Below, one piece after another: positions 8,365 through 15,710 of a stretch of DNA of 23,372 nucleotides. The notes beneath the pieces were generated by a model. The model did not search any database. It was not told where the DNA came from and saw only the letters and a program-made list of their open reading frames with translations. Where the stretch lies: positions 1-23,372 of IMG/VR virus record IMGVR_UViG_3300042320_000043. The stretch is one strand, 5' to 3'. Position numbers and translations under genes: made by a program. Numbering within the stretch: the stretch's first letter is position 1; every line of letters starts with the position of its first letter. The DNA comes from a virus.

Positions 8365-9061
8365 GACGCAACCTCCTTCCGACACATTTTAGGGTCCAAC
8401 CTCCAAGAATATCCCTAGATGACAGCCGTCCTTGCAGATGGTGAAGCATCATCTGATCGCCTAGGTACACGGCGCAGTGGTTGAGGCCGGGACTGCTGAT
8501 GCTCATGAACAGCAGGTCACCTTTTTCTAGTTCTTCATCAGGCAGCAACTCGCGGAAACCTGTCACCTTCCAGCAATCATCAAAATACGGTTTGGCTTGA
8601 AAGTCTTCTGGGTTGGCGCAGCGCTCCCAGTCGCGTAGCTTGATGCCCTGCTCGGCATACCAGTCACGAACCAGTGTCCAGCAGTCATGCACTGCCCACA
8701 CCCACTCGCGGCCAATCAATGGCGCCTTATAGCCGCATGGCTTGCATTCGCCCCAGGCTCCTAGGTTGGGATTGACGATGTACCAAGGCAAGCCGCTGGC
8801 TTCACATGCGGCGCGGTCTGCTGGTGATGGATGCGGTGGTGTGCTTGGGTGGCTGTGAACAATAGCCAACACCTCGCCTTGATCTTCGGCTGCGGCGTAA
8901 TCCTCAGTTGACAGCACAAACATCTGATCCGGTGCTGCCGCTTGGTTGCGACATGGGATGTAGTGCTCGCGGCCTTTGATGACCACCAGCAACCCACAGG
9001 CCTCGCGGGGTTGTTCCGCTTTGGCGTGCTCTAGTGCTGCGTCGCGCCAGATCATGGTCAT
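8354..9061 (-). CDS. K: Tail tip peptidase K (JAB metallopeptidase + NlpC/P60 hydrolase)
   Basis: 235 aa, similar to lambda K. It is a two-domain protein. The N-terminal JAB/MPN domain (1-115) has the Zn motif intact: Glu20 (REACG), H69-S-H71-P and S79...D82. The C-terminal NlpC/P60 domain (about 115-235) has Cys127 in HDCWTLV, His195 in NHCAVYLGD, and His207/208 as a candidate third residue. Such proteins are thought to cleave peptidoglycan peptides during DNA entry, or to mature tail tip components. Start and stop of the neighbours interlock: ATGA with gpL upstream, 11 nt overlap with gpI downstream. Both active sites look complete, so the enzyme should be functional. Confidence 0.92.
   Translation of the reverse strand: MTMIWRDAALEHAKAEQPREACGLLVVIKGREHYIPCRNQAAAPDQMFVLSTEDYAAAEDQGEVLAIVHSHPSTPPHPSPADRAACEASGLPWYIVNPNLGAWGECKPCGYKAPLIGREWVWAVHDCWTLVRDWYAEQGIKLRDWERCANPEDFQAKPYFDDCWKVTGFRELLPDEELEKGDLLFMSISSPGLNHCAVYLGDQMMLHHLQGRLSSRDILGGWTLKCVGRRLRHAA
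8371..8378 (-). promoter_or_regulatory. Strong Shine-Dalgarno for gene I
   Basis: AAGGAGGT on the minus strand, 6-7 nt before ATG 8364. It decides the start of gene I and lies inside the 3' end of gene K. Confidence 0.8.
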
Positions 9062-10035
9062 CCGCTAAATGTACCAACGCCAGGGAAGCCACCAAATGGC
9101 AATTCAGCATTTTGCCCGAACCGCAGGTGGCAGCTATTTAGTCGCTTGCCGCATACGTCACCGCTGGCACTCAGCACCGACTGGTCTGCAGCATCAAAAT
9201 AATTGGTGCCGGTGTAGCCGCATTCAGCAGAGCGGTAGGTCCATGGGCACAAGTTGGCGATGCACTGCCGCTTGGGTGCTCGCACGCCAGCAATGTCAAA
9301 ACTAGCTGCCAGTTCAAACTCAACGAGGCTGCGATTTTCCGCACTCTTTCTATCTACATAATAAATTTCTCGCGGAAATTCGGCGCTGCCATCTTCACTG
9401 GGATTGATTGGCTCCAGCAGGAAACTACCGCCATCTTCAAGCAGCAACGCATCACCATCCTCAAGTAAAAGGATGTCACCGCTGGGTGGGTAGTTGACCG
9501 CATCAAGATATTTAGCCAGCGTGCGAATGCGCGTTACCTTTGCACCTTCCAGTCCAACCGGCAAACTGAGGATGATGGCCGTAACCGTGCCGAAGATATT
9601 GCTGACACGGATTTTTGGCCGTGGCAATGTCCCTTGGCCGCTGTATTCAAACCCATCGGCCTCAATCGGAAATCTTAGGTAGCTATTGCCACGCCAGATT
9701 ACATCACCGTTATTGACCAAGCTGGTACCCGAGTGGAAACGATAAATCTCGTTACTGCCGTGGATAGCAGTGACCAGCTCCAACTCAAACAGCTCGATAA
9801 TCGCGCTGGGGTTGGGCGACTGAAAATCACCCGACAGGATGGTAACCGCCATCCATGTAACGGTGCCATCGACAGTGGTATTACCGATGACCGTCGGCCA
9901 GAACGGTTCCGTCGCGCTAGTTGTACCAGCAACCGTGCAGCGGAAGAAGAAGCCCGTCGCTGGTGGAATCGTTGCCTGAACAACATCACCGACGTTGTAG
10001 GCGTAACTAGCTTGCCACAGTGCGGGTGCGCTCAT
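9058..10035 (-). CDS. L: Minor tail protein L with Fe-S cysteine set and extra modules
   Basis: 325 aa, against 232 in lambda. The core matches gp[55 protein letters not shown], then [16 protein letters not shown]. The C-terminal domain carries Cys258, 263, 272, 295 and 302 ([14 protein letters not shown] and [10 protein letters not shown]). The last four match the pattern that binds a [4Fe-4S] cluster in lambda gpL. Two additions explain the extra length. One is an N-terminal module of about 65 residues (YNVGDVV...[15 protein letters not shown]...DGTVTW), like small carbohydrate-binding-type modules of phage tails. The other is an acidic insert at about 183-217 with three octapeptide repeats. 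The protein forms part of the tail tip with M, K, I and J. Confidence 0.92.
   Translation of the reverse strand: MSAPALWQASYAYNVGDVVQATIPPATGFFFRCTVAGTTSATEPFWPTVIGNTTVDGTVTWMAVTILSGDFQSPNPSAIIELFELELVTAIHGSNEIYRFHSGTSLVNNGDVIWRGNSYLRFPIEADGFEYSGQGTLPRPKIRVSNIFGTVTAIILSLPVGLEGAKVTRIRTLAKYLDAVNYPPSGDILLLEDGDALLLEDGGSFLLEPINPSEDGSAEFPREIYYVDRKSAENRSLVEFELAASFDIAGVRAPKRQCIANLCPWTYRSAECGYTGTNYFDAADQSVLSASGDVCGKRLNSCHLRFGQNAELPFGGFPGVGTFSG
9409..9477 (-). repeat. Three octapeptide (24-nt) repeats inside gene L
   Basis: Residues 187-209 read as D + ILLLEDGD + ALLLEDGG + SFLLEP. The Glu residues fall exactly 8 apart (192, 200, 208). The first two 24-nt units are similar at DNA level (both contain CTTGA[G/A]GATGG). 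The lambda gpL core is colinear on both sides, so this is an insertion. Confidence 0.75.
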
Positions 10036-10733
10036 GGTTCAAATACCCTTTTGAACGTTGCGCCAACACTGTTGTTATTGAAGTTCATGTATTGAATACT
10101 CCATTCGCTGCAGACGAATTTAGCCGTTTGACCGCTCCTTGGATCCGTCCAAGCAAATCCTGTAACGCCTTTAGCGCCGCGCAGATAATCACGGATTTGA
10201 TTGCGCTCAGCATTTGTTCGGTTATCAAATGCAAGCGTCCAAGTCTCCTCTTGCGGTTGCAAGCCAAAGGCAATGCGTTGGCGGTAGCCATCTCCAAATG
10301 TGGTGACCTGTGCGCGGCTATCAAACGAATGCTTGGCCGAGAATTCTGGTATCCAAGAAAATGCAACAGTTGGCTCCGCAGGCAATGTCAGGTTGGGGCC
10401 CTCTGGCAAATACTGCAATTCAAACGTGGCGCTGATAGTGCTGTAATTGCAAGAGTCAAGCGTTGTATCCCACGAAGGGCAGACAAAACTTGCCGTCTCG
10501 CCAAATGGCGTCTCCCATTGAAATGGTTCGGTTCCAGCACGCGCTTGAAGGAAGCTATAAATGCCATCACGATCAGCGCTGGTGCGACCACTGAATGTCA
10601 GCTCCCAAGTGTCCTGCAAAGGATTGAGGCCGAATGTTGTGCGATGCTCGTAACTGGGATAAACGACTTGGCTGACGCGCGGCTTAGTGCTTTCTTGCAC
10701 CGGGAAGTCAGGGACGTAGGTGAATGTGGCCAT
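10032..10733 (-). CDS. M: Minor tail protein M, tandemly doubled
   Basis: 233 aa, about twice lambda M (109 aa). Two complete M-family domains lie head to tail: residues 3-110 and 124-232. Matching positions include FTYVPDF / FSWIPEF, TTFGLNPLQDTWELTF / IAFGLQPQEETWTLAF, GRTSADRDGIYSFL / NRTNAERNQIRDYL, FVCPSW / FVCSEW and ATFELQY / ATFKRVF. A linker of about 13 residues with several Pro separates them. M sits between the tape measure and L and forms part of the tail tip; a doubled M could halve the number of subunits per ring. GGAGG lies about 10 nt before the ATG, inside the tape measure 3' end. The gene overlaps gpL by ATGA. Confidence 0.92.
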   Translation of the reverse strand: MATFTYVPDFPVQESTKPRVSQVVYPSYEHRTTFGLNPLQDTWELTFSGRTSADRDGIYSFLQARAGTEPFQWETPFGETASFVCPSWDTTLDSCNYSTISATFELQYLPEGPNLTLPAEPTVAFSWIPEFSAKHSFDSRAQVTTFGDGYRQRIAFGLQPQEETWTLAFDNRTNAERNQIRDYLRGAKGVTGFAWTDPRSGQTAKFVCSEWSIQYMNFNNNSVGATFKRVFEP

Positions 10734-10736
10734 GCT

Positions 10737-13700
10737 TTACCTACCTCCCGAAAGTAAGCCACCAGGGCGCTGCTGCTTAATCAGCTCGGCTTGCACTGCG
10801 CCGGCAATCACACGGCCCAACGCAGCGCCCTGCGCAGAGTCGCCTTGCACCTGCGTGCCCTTGGCATCAACACTGACATTAACAGTGGTGGCGCCACTGC
10901 CGCCCCCCGCAACGCCAAGCTTGCCGTCTGGACCGCGCTTGAGTGGCATGATCGCTTCAGGTCCAGCTTCACCCATGACTCCTGTAGCCATGGCGCTGCC
11001 ACGAGCAAACTTAAACAGCGTTGGACTGTTGACGATGCCTCCCTTGGCATAAGGGACGATTCCGTTTTGCGCGAAGGCGTTGCCGTTGGCATTCAAGACG
11101 CCTAGAGGGTTATTGATTGAAGCGGGAGCAGACAAATCAGAGAGTCCAGCTCCCCCAGCTGCAGCGCCAGCGGTGGGATTGAAGATCCTTACAATCGTGT
11201 TCAAGATCGCCAGCTTGATCCATTCCGCAATCATCTTGGCGGCCATGTCAGCGAAATACTCGGCCACGCTGCTGAAGAAGCCAGCCAATGCTTCCTTGGC
11301 ACTCACGCTGCCGGTAATGACGCCCTTGAATGCATTGCCAAATGCATCGCCAATTGCGGTGGCGGCGCCGACGACCTGATTGCCAACATTAAGCAGCTCA
11401 TTCAATCCACCCTGGATCCTTTCAATCTCGGCGCCAATAATTGTTGAGGGAGAGTCATTGCTAGCAATACGATCCTGCTCAGCCTTGCCCTCGCCCTTAA
11501 TTCTTTCAAGTTCCTTGCGTTGCCGCTCGATCTCATCAGCAGAAGCGCCATCAGCCTGAGCCTTGACAAGCGCTGCCTCTGCGGCGCGAATTGTCTCCTC
11601 AACCACTTTCTTGGTCTCAAGATACTGTCTTGCTGTAGCTGGCAAGGTCCCCTGCGCAATCAATTCACCATATTCACGCTCAAAAGAAGCACGATCTTTG
11701 AATTCCGCCATTTGCTTGGATGCGGTTTCCATTGATTTTTTTAACTCATCATTTGCTTTCTTCTCTTGCTCGGCAAGACTAAAAACAAGCTTTGCGGATT
11801 CTTGAATTGATTGCTTTTTAAGTATTTCAAGCCTTAGCTCTTTATCCTTGGACGGAATTTTTTCTAGATCAAGTTTTGCTGCCTCGGATACCAATCGCGT
11901 TTGAGCAACAAGCGTTTGCAGGATTGCGGCCTCACGCTCATCACCAGCTAACTTCGCTTGAGAAATTAACGACTCAGCTTCAAGCAGCTGATCCATCAAG
12001 TTCAATTCAATGCGCAATTCAGCGGCGCGACTTTCTGGTCCCTTGGCGCCCTTGCCGCCCCCCTTGCCACCGCCGTCCCCTGCACCCGTGCCTCGACCAA
12101 AATTAAAAGAACGTGTTCGCGTGGATCGAAAACGGACCTGAGAGCTAGGTGCTCCATAGCGCCCAAATCCACCGGTATCCCCAAAAGTGCCGACAGGCCC
12201 GCCCTGCGCGGCGCGGCTGGAAGCGCCAGCGGCATACTGAGCTGCGCCTGCTAGCAGGCCTGCAGTATTCCCGCCCAGAATGCTGCGAATTGGCGCAGGC
12301 AAATTCTGCCACCAATTGGCAATAAGACTACTCAATCCGTTAAATGCTGCCGAAGCATTGGACTGCATGTTTGAAAAAGCGTCCGCCCAAGCGCTATCAG
12401 TATTTTCAGCGCTTACTTGGCCAGACTGAGATACAGAACCAAAAACATCATCAAACAATTGCTGAATAAACGACGCAGCTGGAGAGAGACTGTCTCCCAA
12501 GTTTTCAAAAGCCTGTCCGACATCACTCGCAGCTGCCTGACCATCTTCTTTAATTTGCTCCATGCTGCGCTTAAAGTCTCCCGCAACAACATTTCCAATG
12601 TTGTCAACCCAGTTTCTAAAGATTTCATTGGTGTCATAAACCGCTTTGCCAAGCAGCCCCAGGCCAACAACTCCCGCCGCCACCCAGCCAAATGGCGATA
12701 TGCCAAGCAATGCAGCCTTCAACCCTTGCACAGCCAGACTTGCCGTGCCAGCGATGCCACCCATTTGCGCGATGGCGGCAGAAACCTTAACAAAGGCCGC
12801 TGCAGCATTTGTTGCTATTGGAATTGCGGCTGCTATTGCGCCCAGCCCCAGCAAAGCCTTAAGCCCTCCTACGATTACTCCAGAATTATCAGCAATGGTT
12901 TTAGCGATAGCAGCAATACTTGCAGCAAAGTTGATAATATTTTGCTCATTTTCAATTAAAATATTTGAAACAATTTCCTGGAACTGTGCGCCAACTGGCT
13001 GCAGCTCACGCCCAACCGCTTCTCGCAATCGGGCAAAAGTGACCTGAATTCGATCACCAGCAGCCTGACTGCTGGCTGCAATTTCATTTGCAGAACTGCC
13101 ATAACGGGTACTCAATGCTTGCACAAATTTCATGAAGTCATTAAGTCCGACTTCACCGCCCTCCAGCAACTTATCCAATTCTTGCGGGGTCTTGCCAATG
13201 GATTGCGCAAATAGCGTGAATGCACCAGGGAGTCGCTCACCAATTTGCTGCCGCAATTCTTCGGCGCTTACCTTGCCTTTGCTAAACACCTGCGCCGTAG
13301 CCCGCAACGCAGCTTCCATGTCATTCAAGTTGCCACCCGTACCACGGATACCAGCAGCAATTCCCTCAAATGCCAATTTGGCGGCGTCAACATTGCCACC
13401 AGCGCCGATCACGCTGGCCGATAGCTGAGTGAATTGCTTATTCAACTGATCCTGAGGAATCGCCAATCGACGGCTAGTGGCATCAATAAATTGCAAGCTC
13501 TTTTCGTACTCAGCTTGGCTGCCAACCACATTGCGCAGAGCAATCCGCTGCTTGTCGATTTCAGCCGTGAAGGCCGCCATCTGGCCTAGCGATTGCCGAA
13601 TCATTCCTGCCTGCGCACCAATGGCAGCACCAGCAAAGGCGCCAGGCACGCCGCCAACTGCTGTGCCGATTGCGCCACCAATGGCGCCCTCAGGACCACC

Positions 13701-14957
13701 AAAGATGCCACCACTGATGACAGCGCCAGCCGCTTGGGTGGCTTCCATGGCGCCAAGGCGGCGGCGGCGGCCCTGCATCCGCTGCATTCGGCGGTCGATT
13801 GCAGCCATAGCCTGATCGGCTTCCCTGGCAACCTTTCCGTAGTCAACGCTTAGTGGGCTGATCGTGGTGCGAAGTTGTTGCCAAGCATCACGCTGTTGTT
13901 GCAGGCTGCGGACGCTGCCATCCGAAGAAGCCGCAACAGTGCGAATTTGTTGTGCAACTTCCCCATAGGTGCGGCCCATGAGTTGCGCAGCGTTTGCACC
14001 GGCTTGGCCGCTGATTGCTCCAATAGAGCGGAATAGTTCACTTGGCGCTTCTGGGCCAAACATTTCCCCCGTCAAGCCGCGCCCAGCAATCCCCGCTCGC
14101 TTTGCACGATTTCTTTCGATAGAACGGCTAACCGCATCCCGGGCACGCAGAGCATCATTCTCTGCATTGATCGCTCTTAGGTTTGCAATGCGATCATTGA
14201 TTTCATCTTTGCGAGCCTTGTTAGCCTCTCCCGTAACGCGATCAAGCTCCTGTTGTACTGTTTTAATTTCACTAAGGCGTTGCTTGTAATCACGAAGCGT
14301 GTAATTAGTATTTTGCAGGTCTTCTCGCAGCTCGACAAGTCGAAGACTTAGTGCAGCAGTTGTTTTTGGTAGCTCCTGCTCCGGCGTCATCGCACCAATC
14401 AATGGTGCCCCAACCGCCTGTGCGCCAGCAATTACGCCCTGGCGAGCCTGCGCCCGCCCAAAAGCCGTCTCCCTAATTGTGATTTCAGTGAGTTTGTCGC
14501 CATATGCCCGGGCGCTGACGCTTATGCCATCCAGCTCACGCCGCAATGCAGCAAGCTGAATGCGGAAGGCTTCGGGGCGACGGGCAGGAAATTGATTTGC
14601 AATTTGCCGATCAGTTTGCTCAGCAGCACGGCCAACAGCTTTGTAATCCTGTTCCAGGCTTTTAAGTGTTTTGCTGAGCCGGGTTACATCATTGGCAAGT
14701 TGTGAGTAAACATTGCCGCCAACAGTGGCCTGTGTGCGCAGCGTTTGAAGCGCCTGAATCTGACCCTTTAGTGCTTGCTCGCTATTATTTAGGCTCTTGG
14801 CGTATTCATTGATCTGCTTACGAGCAGATTCAATTTGCGTGTCAGTAAGAGTTGTTGCGCGGCCTAGCTCACGAAAACCACTCGCAATCTTTTTTAGCTC
14901 CTCACCGCCTTCAAACTTAAGTTGAACCAGCAGCTCCTCAATCCGGTTCCTAGCCAT
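10737..14957 (-). CDS. H: Tail tape measure protein
   Basis: 1406 aa, the longest gene here. It sets tail length and is ejected on infection; at about 0.15 nm per residue it predicts a tail in the range of 200 nm. The N-terminus (1-340) is long, charged and coiled-coil like. The tape measure core domain spans about 455-650 (EIDKQRIALRNVVGSQAEY, RRLAIPQDQL, GKVSAEELRQQIGERLPGAF). Strongly hydrophobic segments follow at about 680-775 (GLKALLGLGAIAAAIPIA, FGWVAAGVVGLGLLG), then a second coiled-coil region near 990-1185. The C-terminus has lambda-type motifs, VSAKEALAGFFSSVAEYFADMA and PEAIMPLKRGPDGKLGV. AAGGAG lies about 8 nt before the ATG. It overlaps the chaperone stop by 8 nt. Confidence 0.95.
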   Translation of the reverse strand: MARNRIEELLVQLKFEGGEELKKIASGFRELGRATTLTDTQIESARKQINEYAKSLNNSEQALKGQIQALQTLRTQATVGGNVYSQLANDVTRLSKTLKSLEQDYKAVGRAAEQTDRQIANQFPARRPEAFRIQLAALRRELDGISVSARAYGDKLTEITIRETAFGRAQARQGVIAGAQAVGAPLIGAMTPEQELPKTTAALSLRLVELREDLQNTNYTLRDYKQRLSEIKTVQQELDRVTGEANKARKDEINDRIANLRAINAENDALRARDAVSRSIERNRAKRAGIAGRGLTGEMFGPEAPSELFRSIGAISGQAGANAAQLMGRTYGEVAQQIRTVAASSDGSVRSLQQQRDAWQQLRTTISPLSVDYGKVAREADQAMAAIDRRMQRMQGRRRRLGAMEATQAAGAVISGGIFGGPEGAIGGAIGTAVGGVPGAFAGAAIGAQAGMIRQSLGQMAAFTAEIDKQRIALRNVVGSQAEYEKSLQFIDATSRRLAIPQDQLNKQFTQLSASVIGAGGNVDAAKLAFEGIAAGIRGTGGNLNDMEAALRATAQVFSKGKVSAEELRQQIGERLPGAFTLFAQSIGKTPQELDKLLEGGEVGLNDFMKFVQALSTRYGSSANEIAASSQAAGDRIQVTFARLREAVGRELQPVGAQFQEIVSNILIENEQNIINFAASIAAIAKTIADNSGVIVGGLKALLGLGAIAAAIPIATNAAAAFVKVSAAIAQMGGIAGTASLAVQGLKAALLGISPFGWVAAGVVGLGLLGKAVYDTNEIFRNWVDNIGNVVAGDFKRSMEQIKEDGQAAASDVGQAFENLGDSLSPAASFIQQLFDDVFGSVSQSGQVSAENTDSAWADAFSNMQSNASAAFNGLSSLIANWWQNLPAPIRSILGGNTAGLLAGAAQYAAGASSRAAQGGPVGTFGDTGGFGRYGAPSSQVRFRSTRTRSFNFGRGTGAGDGGGKGGGKGAKGPESRAAELRIELNLMDQLLEAESLISQAKLAGDEREAAILQTLVAQTRLVSEAAKLDLEKIPSKDKELRLEILKKQSIQESAKLVFSLAEQEKKANDELKKSMETASKQMAEFKDRASFEREYGELIAQGTLPATARQYLETKKVVEETIRAAEAALVKAQADGASADEIERQRKELERIKGEGKAEQDRIASNDSPSTIIGAEIERIQGGLNELLNVGNQVVGAATAIGDAFGNAFKGVITGSVSAKEALAGFFSSVAEYFADMAAKMIAEWIKLAILNTIVRIFNPTAGAAAGGAGLSDLSAPASINNPLGVLNANGNAFAQNGIVPYAKGGIVNSPTLFKFARGSAMATGVMGEAGPEAIMPLKRGPDGKLGVAGGGSGATTVNVSVDAKGTQVQGDSAQGAALGRVIAGAVQAELIKQQRPGGLLSGGR

Positions 14958-15303
14958 TGGCTTTCTCCTTGTGAAGCTCGGCTAGGGCTGCGGTCTCCAT
15001 GATCTGCAGGTCTTCCAACATGCCACGCCGGTCCTTGACATCATAAAGCTCAAACATCCCCCCGGCACCCAGAAGCACTTCATATTTCATCCCGGTGTAG
15101 CCCGCCATGCTCACCTGCCACTGCGTACCCATACGCAGGAACATCATCACTGTTTCCCAGTTGTCATCCCAAACCAAAAAGCCCTCAGGCCTTGAGGGCT
15201 TGTTCTCAACGGGCAGGATCAAGCCAAATGCCTTGGCGTCATCATCCGTCTTGTCATCTACCGGCTGCGCACCCCCTGCCCAGTGGATCGCAGCGTCTCT
15301 TAG
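14950..15303 (-). CDS. Tail assembly chaperone T-like extension (DUF1799), expressed by -1 frameshift
   Basis: This is the second half of a gpG-gpT-type fusion. The frame is -1 relative to the upstream G-like gene and is open from the slippery site to the stop at 14950, giving 117 residues after the shift and a fusion of about 225 aa. Residues include LRDAAIHWAGG, then FLVWDDNWETVMMFLRMGTQWQV, a pattern matching DUF1799 proteins found just before tape measure genes. A TTG at 15222 could start a 90-aa form but would remove the conserved HWAGG part and has no ribosome binding site, so frameshifting is the better model. In lambda, G and GT coat the tape measure and recruit tube subunits; the same role is inferred here. 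It overlaps the tape measure start by 8 nt. Confidence 0.82.
   Translation of the reverse strand, partial: LRDAAIHWAGGAQPVDDKTDDDAKAFGLILPVENKPSRPEGFLVWDDNWETVMMFLRMGTQWQVSMAGYTGMKYEVLLGAGGMFELYDVKDRRGMLEDLQIMETAALAELHKEKANG
15179..15201 (-). terminator. Terminator-like hairpin inside the T-like frame
   Basis: On the minus strand AAGCCCTCA, loop AGGCC, TGAGGGCTT form a perfect 9-bp stem, and TTT continues after it, so five T's lie at 15176-15180. It codes for NKPSRPEGFLV in the T-like frame. It could be an attenuator shielded by translating ribosomes, or a coincidence of coding sequence. Confidence 0.4.
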
Positions 15304-15309
15304 TTTCCC
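15264..15309 (-). promoter_or_regulatory. Programmed -1 ribosomal frameshift site
   Basis: The heptamer G GGA AAC (15303-15309) is in frame at the last two sense codons of the G-like gene and is followed directly by TAA. After an 8-nt spacer (15295-15302) comes a hairpin with stem GCTGCG / CGCAGC (15289-15294 and 15264-15269) and a 19-nt loop. Slipping back one base gives GGG AAA CTA and enters the T-like frame. Lambda uses GGGAAAG at the same place between G and T. Confidence 0.85.
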
Positions 15310-15626
15310 TCCCGTGCCGCGTTGAAGGTCTCGGTGTAAGCCTTCAGTACACCACGGATCCAGTAGGGATCATCAGCGAATTCTTTGACGGCTGCCTGGG
15401 AGAACGGAATGGGCTTGCCATCCTCATCATCCATGCCGTCCCAGTTGACAAGCACTGCCTGTAACATCTGCACGTCGCCTTTCTCGCTCAACTTGGCGAA
15501 CTCAGTACGCCCCAGCCGCTTGAACGTGGCATCAAAGGTGCTGGAGTCAAAGGTGCCGCCATCAGACGGCTCTTCCACCGTGACGGGCCACTTGAAGGTT
15601 TTAACCTTCTTTCGGATAAAAGTCAT
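15300..15626 (-). CDS. Tail assembly chaperone, G-like
   Basis: 108 aa. It lies between the tail tube genes and the tape measure, the position of lambda G (140 aa). It is small and acidic in its second half: MTFIRKKVKTFKWPVTVEEPSDG, FKRLGRTEFAKL, NWDGMDDEDGKPIPFS and DDPYWIRGVLKAYTETFNAAREGN. The DGxPxxFS and final helix fit phage tail assembly chaperone families. The last codons GGA AAC before TAA form the frameshift heptamer, so most ribosomes should make this short form and a minority the longer G-T fusion. No clear Shine-Dalgarno precedes ATG 15626. The upstream 84-nt gap holds a T8 tract and hairpin. Confidence 0.85.
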   Translation of the reverse strand: MTFIRKKVKTFKWPVTVEEPSDGGTFDSSTFDATFKRLGRTEFAKLSEKGDVQMLQAVLVNWDGMDDEDGKPIPFSQAAVKEFADDPYWIRGVLKAYTETFNAAREGN

Positions 15627-15662
15627 GTGAGGTACTGGACTGCTACAAGCATACAGTCAAAC

Positions 15663-15705
15663 AAAAAAAATGGCCTCACGCCTTGGTTAAATGCGCTGCG
15701 CAGCC
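15663..15705 (-). terminator. Possible terminator after the second tail tube gene
   Basis: Just after the stop at 15711 the minus strand has GGCTGCGC, an 18-nt loop, and GTGAGGCC (15672-15705). This gives an 8-position stem with one mismatch and two G-T pairs, followed by A and eight T's (15663-15670). It may reduce transcription from the abundant tube genes into the chaperones. The T8 tract is striking but the stem is imperfect. Confidence 0.45.
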
Positions 15706-15710
15706 TCGGG

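Noticed and set aside
8365-8385. Longer start for gpI (MSEGGCV...)
   Set aside because: The added codons are the Shine-Dalgarno region itself; MLRKIKLYG at 8364 is the normal gpI start.
9409-9477. 24-nt direct repeats as a CRISPR or regulatory iteron
   Set aside because: Only about three diverged units, with no spacers, in frame with the protein; period is eight codons, so it is a coding repeat.
10020-10757. 245-aa plus-strand frame opposite the gpM gene
   Set aside because: Cys/Arg/Leu-rich and without motifs; the minus strand holds the clear doubled gpM.
14950-15222. Independent 90-aa gene starting at TTG 15222
   Set aside because: No ribosome binding site, and it would lose the conserved HWAGG part; the frame is open back to the slippery heptamer, so -1 frameshift explains it better.
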